Assembly (NCBI GenBank): GCA_016841205.1
Contig: JAENZP010000001.1
Location: 539,207-603,206, forward strand
DNA: 64,000 bases
Direction: 5' to 3'
Source of the DNA: Desulfoscipio geothermicus
Lineage (GTDB): Bacteria; Bacillota; Desulfotomaculia; Desulfotomaculales; Desulfallaceae
In this document: positions 61,083 to 64,000 of the stretch, in pieces
Position numbering within the stretch: position 1 is the stretch's first letter
Layout of the letters: every line of letters begins with the position of its first letter
Program-made: the position numbers and the translations under genes
Notes under the pieces: generated by a model
What the model saw: only the letters and a program-made list of their open reading frames with translations
Database searches by the model: none
Told to the model about the DNA's origin: nothing

Positions 61083-62690
61083 ATGACCCAACAAACTATT
61101 AAGGTTAACGATAATGAACTGGAATATGAGGTGTCCCGAAGACGCACCTTTGCTATTATCTCCCACCCCGATGCCGGGAAAACAACCTTGACAGAAAAAC
61201 TGTTGCTTTATGCCGGCGCGGTTGAGCTGGCTGGCTCAGTACGAGCCCGCAAGAAACAGCATCACGCCACCGCCGACTGGATGGAGATGGAACAACAGCG
61301 GGGTATATCTATCACCACCGCCGCCCTGCAGTTCGACTGCCGGGGATACCAGATCAATCTTTTGGACACCCCTGGTCATCAGGACTTCAGCGAAGATACT
61401 TATCGAACACTTATGGTAACAGACAGCGCAGTAATGGTGCTGGACAGCGCTAAAGGAATAGAGCCGCAGACCCGCAAACTCTTTCAAGTATGCCGGCTGC
61501 AGCGCACTCCTATTCTCACTTTCATCAACAAACTGGATCGCCCGGGTCGTGACCCGCTGGGCCTGCTGGACGAAATAGAACAAGAATTGGGGATCGGACC
61601 GGTAGCAATGAACTGGCCTATCGGGAACGGGCCGACGTTCAAAGGAGTATACGACCTCTCCAAACAGCAGGTACTGCTCTTTGAGCGGACCTACCACGGC
61701 CAGCACCGGGCCCCTGTGCAGGTACATGACCTATACGATCCGAAATTATCGGATCTAATCGGCAAGGATGAGTACAGGCAGTTAGTGGATGAAATTGAAC
61801 TTCTGGCAGCAGCGGGCGCTTCATTTAGTAGGGAGGATTTCCTGGCCGGTGATATTAGCCCGGTATTTTTCGGCAGCGCCATCAATAATTTTGGGCTGGA
61901 ATCTTTTTTACAGACACTCCTTGACCTGGCTCCGGCACCTGGCCCGCGCAGGAGTAGTGACGGCCTGATTGAGCCAACTAATCCGAGATTTACTGGACAG
62001 ATTTTTAAAATTCAGGCCAATATGGACCCGCAGCACCGGGATCGGGTAGCCTTCCTGCGGGTATGTTCCGGCCGTTTTGAAAAAGATATGCAGATTTATC
62101 ATTCCCGTCTGCAGAGGAAAGTTCGCATGACCAGAGCTTACCGGTTCTTCGCCCGGGAACGGGAAATAGTGGAGGAAGCCTATCCCGGTGATGTAGTGGG
62201 ATTAGCCAACCCGGGGCTCTTTAATATCGGTGATACGCTGTCTGATGGGAAAATTATTAAATTTGATGACATTCCTCGTTTTTTACCTGAACACTTTTGC
62301 ATTCTGCATAACGAGAAAATAGCTAAGTATAAGCAGTTCAACAAAGGGATCGAACAGCTGGAAGAGGAAGGCGCTACCCAGGTGCTTTTCTTTAAGGATA
62401 GTCTGCGCAAGGAGCCTGTACTGGCAGCGGTTGGAGAATTGCAATTCGACGTGGTAGTGGCACGGCTTAGCTCAGAATACGGAGTGGAAGCTACTACAGA
62501 AAGACTGCCGTTCACCTGTGCCCGCTGGGTTGAGTGCAGCCCGGAGAAATTGCCCGGAATCATCTGGCCCAGCCGAAGCAGGCTTGCTTGGGACCGGGAA
62601 GGACGGCTGGTAGCCTTGTTTTCTTCTGATTGGGAACTAAATTTCTGCCTTGAGAAAAACCCCGGACTTATCTTAAATAGTAATATTTAA
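61083..62690 (+). CDS. prfC: Peptide chain release factor 3
   Basis: 535 residues. Translational GTPase: G1 ISHPDAGKTTLTEKLLLYAGA, then the RF3-specific MEMEQQRGISITTAALQF, G3 LLDTPGHQDFSEDTYRTL and G4 FINKLDRPGRDP. Domain 2 and the C-terminal RF3 domain (YGVEATTERLPFTCARWVE) are complete. It recycles RF1/RF2 after peptide release. A single gene with its own promoter and terminator. RF3 is patchy in Firmicutes, so transfer is possible. Confidence 0.95.
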   Translation: MTQQTIKVNDNELEYEVSRRRTFAIISHPDAGKTTLTEKLLLYAGAVELAGSVRARKKQHHATADWMEMEQQRGISITTAALQFDCRGYQINLLDTPGHQDFSEDTYRTLMVTDSAVMVLDSAKGIEPQTRKLFQVCRLQRTPILTFINKLDRPGRDPLGLLDEIEQELGIGPVAMNWPIGNGPTFKGVYDLSKQQVLLFERTYHGQHRAPVQVHDLYDPKLSDLIGKDEYRQLVDEIELLAAAGASFSREDFLAGDISPVFFGSAINNFGLESFLQTLLDLAPAPGPRRSSDGLIEPTNPRFTGQIFKIQANMDPQHRDRVAFLRVCSGRFEKDMQIYHSRLQRKVRMTRAYRFFAREREIVEEAYPGDVVGLANPGLFNIGDTLSDGKIIKFDDIPRFLPEHFCILHNEKIAKYKQFNKGIEQLEEEGATQVLFFKDSLRKEPVLAAVGELQFDVVVARLSSEYGVEATTERLPFTCARWVECSPEKLPGIIWPSRSRLAWDREGRLVALFSSDWELNFCLEKNPGLILNSNI

Positions 62691-62790
62691 CGTCATCGAC
62701 TACGTAGCTACCACCCGTGCTATTGCCACTAGGAGGCGGGGGCTTTATATGTTCTGTAATTAGCACGGCAATTAAGTGTAATTAACTACA

Positions 62791-62822
62791 AAGAAGCCCC
62801 GGCCATTGCGCCGGAGCTTCTT
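62791..62822. terminator. Bidirectional intrinsic terminator after prfC
   Basis: AAGAAGC/GCTTCTT and CCGGC/GCCGG arms between prfC and the converging small gene at 62849. Confidence 0.82.
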
Positions 62823-62848
62823 GTTATCTATTCGCCATCCAGATAATG

Positions 62849-63016
62849 TTAATTTTCTTCCGCAGGTTTTTTATTGCCTTTTACTTCTTCGTATGCTTGG
62901 AGGCAGCTTTTAACATTATCAACATCGACTTCACCGCAAAAAATGAAAACAGCACTATCCTCAATTTCTATAGAGCAAATGCATTCCCTTTTACATTTGT
63001 TTTTAGTCGGTACCAT
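62849..63016 (-). CDS. Small Cys-rich protein, 55 aa
   Basis: ATG 63016 follows AAAGGAGGG. The product MVPTKNKCKRECICS has C8-x3-C12-x-C14, then FIFCGEV and SCLQAYEE, so there are five cysteines in 55 residues, with an acidic rest. This looks like a small metal-binding or disulfide protein. No family recognised. A second Cys-rich ORF lies just upstream. Confidence 0.6.
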   Translation of the reverse strand: MVPTKNKCKRECICSIEIEDSAVFIFCGEVDVDNVKSCLQAYEEVKGNKKPAEEN

Positions 63017-63090
63017 GTTATCCCTCCTTTCAATGTTAATTCCCTCACCTCTCTGGTCATAAAATATAGTATGCAGTATGAAAAATTTGG

Positions 63091-63279
63091 TTAACAATTA
63101 GTACATTTATCACATATACACCTTCTGTATCCAGAGGCGTCTTTTTTATTTTCCCCGTCACACCCTTTATCTGCAGTACATGAAAATCCTCTTCCTATTT
63201 GAAAAAGTGTAGTATAAGCGCGACCCCCGGTTCGGCGTATGTCGGCTAGGGGGATTTGTTTTTTTAGAAGTATCATCAT
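63091..63279 (-). CDS. Possible small Cys-rich ORF, 62 aa
   Basis: The C-terminal half has SCTADKGC and CICDKCTNC, a metal-site-like pattern that also appears in the neighbouring 55-aa protein. No convincing Shine-Dalgarno precedes the ATG at 63279. It may be a fragment of a longer gene or not expressed. Confidence 0.35.
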   Translation of the reverse strand: MMILLKKQIPLADIRRTGGRAYTTLFQIGRGFSCTADKGCDGENKKDASGYRRCICDKCTNC

Positions 63280-63302
63280 ATATCTTTTGAAAGCCTACAA
63301 AA

Positions 63303-63335
63303 GAAAAAACCACCCAGGTTGTCGCCCAGGTGGTT
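63303..63335 (-). terminator. Intrinsic terminator
   Basis: AACCACCTGGG pairs with CCTGGGTGGTT (two wobbles), loop CGACAA, then TTTTTTC on the minus strand. It implies a minus-strand transcript from the right (63335-63660). Confidence 0.8.
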
Positions 63336-63379
63336 CGTACAAAGTATTGTCATATGAAAATTCGTTGCTCATCCATATT

Positions 63380-63460
63380 TTAATAATTAGTAGCGTTAAA
63401 CTCAACCCCTTTGGTGGCATGCATAGCTCCCGTATCTGAAAGGGGTATTTTACTTTGCAT
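63380..63460 (-). CDS. Candidate mini-ORF, 26 aa
   Basis: MQSKIPLSDTGAMHATKGVE and six more residues; a GGGTGAT site lies upstream. It lies between the 34-aa mini-ORF and the terminator. Weak evidence; no family. Confidence 0.25.
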   Translation of the reverse strand: MQSKIPLSDTGAMHATKGVEFNATNY

Positions 63461-63509
63461 AATCACCCTATTAGTTTATTGTTTTTGCTTTTAAGATCCA
63501 GGTATTTTT

Positions 63510-63614
63510 TTAATTAACTTGAAGATAATGCCAATGGTTTTTTTCGTAAATTTTAGCTTGAGCAAGTACATCTTTAACCTGGCCCTCTACCGGTTGGCGG
63601 TAAAGTTTGGTCAC
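63510..63614 (-). CDS. Candidate mini-ORF, 34 aa
   Basis: A GTG start after AGGTGA (6-base spacing) opens MTKLYRQPVEGQVKDVLAQA, continues KIYEKNHWHYLQVN and stops. The peptide is basic and aromatic with no membrane helix. TATAAT at 63633-63638 and a LexA-like inverted repeat lie just upstream, and a terminator lies about 180 bases downstream, so a small transcript is plausible. Confidence 0.4.
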   Translation of the reverse strand: MTKLYRQPVEGQVKDVLAQAKIYEKNHWHYLQVN

Positions 63615-63632
63615 TAAGCTTCACCTGGGGAT

Positions 63633-63654
63633 ATTATAACAGAACTGATGTTCT
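63633..63654 (-). promoter_or_regulatory. Promoter with LexA-like box
   Basis: TATAAT (minus strand) preceded by AGAACATCAGTTCT, which fits the Firmicutes LexA core GAAC-N4-GTTC in the spacer. The -35 (TTTCCA) is weak. Confidence 0.45.
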
Positions 63655-63732
63655 GTGGAAATAGCACCAATAACTTTACAATGAAACATGCCCAATATTG
63701 CCATATAATTTAATTAGAAAGGGGTTGACATA

Positions 63733-63864
63733 ATGAGGCTTATGGAAGAAATGTCAAATACAATCAGAAGTATATTTATAACTATGAGTGAAGATGGAAG
63801 TTCCTTTAAGATTGACTTAATTCCTGAGCTTAGCAAGCATGAGATCCGTAATATTGAACATTGA
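63733..63864 (+). CDS. Small protein of unknown function, 43 aa
   Basis: ATG 63733 after AAAGGGG. The product starts MRLMEEMSNTIRSIFITMSE and ends IPELSKHEIRNIEH. It is amphipathic and predicted helical, with no Cys. No family recognised. TATAAT occurs at 63704-63709 without a clear -35. Confidence 0.4.
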   Translation: MRLMEEMSNTIRSIFITMSEDGSSFKIDLIPELSKHEIRNIEH

Positions 63865-63943
63865 ACCTTATAGATAAAACCCCAGAAAACTCCTTCAGAG
63901 CTATTGTTTTATATGGGATTTTTGTAACAAAAAAAGCCCCGGC

Positions 63944-64000
63944 ATTGTGATCTGCACCCTGTCAAGTAGACAGTGAAAAAAACAACAGATTTCGGGGATG
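63944..64000. mobile_element. Possible insertion-sequence end (IS3-like) cut by the window edge
   Basis: GCACCCTGTCAAGTAGACAG followed by an A run resembles the region at the end of IS3-family orfB genes, where TGTC...GACA repeats and stops occur. No ORF is visible before the edge. Confidence 0.3.

Noticed and set aside
62715..62770. Inverted repeat CCGTGCTA...TAGCACGG with SD-like AGGAGG inside
   Set aside because: The loop is about 40 bases and the only ORF after the SD-like site is three codons long; no clear role.

Overview
The window is about 64 kb of a moderately GC-rich, anaerobic, Gram-positive genome. Its gene order is typical of Clostridia: alaS-ireB-ruvX-DUF1292, recJ-rsh, hisS-aspS-6S RNA-tcdA, and Rrf2-nifS-nifU-mnmA. 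The protein sequences look closest to the Desulfotomaculum/Pelotomaculum group of Peptococcaceae. That placement is inferred from family resemblance, not from a search.

Positions 1-13.9 kb form a type IV pilus region. The left part (plus strand) holds the end of a repeat-bearing surface protein and three small prepilin-like genes. One of these has its reading frame broken at its start, and a duplicated 3' scrap of another lies nearby. A REP-associated (RAYT) transposase flanked by inverted REP palindromes sits where this set meets the main minus-strand pil operon (pilB, pilT, pilC, a sigma factor, pilM, pilN, pilO, pilP-like, a secretin-domain protein, pilin). The main operon is preceded by a sigma-A promoter and a leader that matches a c-di-GMP-I (GEMM) riboswitch followed by an intrinsic terminator. 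PilB also carries an MshEN-like N-terminus, a known c-di-GMP-binding module.

Positions 13.9-19 kb hold shikimate-pathway genes (aroB, aroK, aroC, aroE), a YqeG-type phosphatase and mobA. Positions 19-33 kb hold an FmdB-like zinc ribbon, a triple-XRE regulator, a class B PBP, a U32 peptidase, mltG, a VanW protein, the DUF1292-ruvX group, a ferredoxin-tailed aldo/keto reductase, ireB, alaS with a T-box leader, an AI-2E-family permease and two small proteins. One of the small proteins is a 57-residue zinc ribbon.

Positions 33-50 kb hold sulfur and iron-sulfur genes (mnmA, nifU, nifS, Rrf2 with two operators), rarA, trxA, tcdA, 6S RNA, aspS, hisS, a DUF896 protein, two tandem metallo-beta-lactamase-fold paralogues, a bifunctional (p)ppGpp enzyme and recJ. 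Positions 49-64 kb hold a glycolate-oxidase-like pair, sbcCD, a Cys-rich small protein behind a promoter with a 28-bp palindrome, an enoate-reductase-like flavoprotein, a zinc-ribbon protein, a membrane metallophosphoesterase, prfC and a gene-poor end with several very small ORFs. A LexA-like box and a possible insertion-sequence end also lie there.

The most interesting material is the c-di-GMP-controlled pil operon with an internal sigma factor, the RAYT/REP unit with its start-codon hairpin, and the palindromic promoters of the small Cys-rich and mini-ORF units. I did not find a clear new defence system or biosynthetic cluster.
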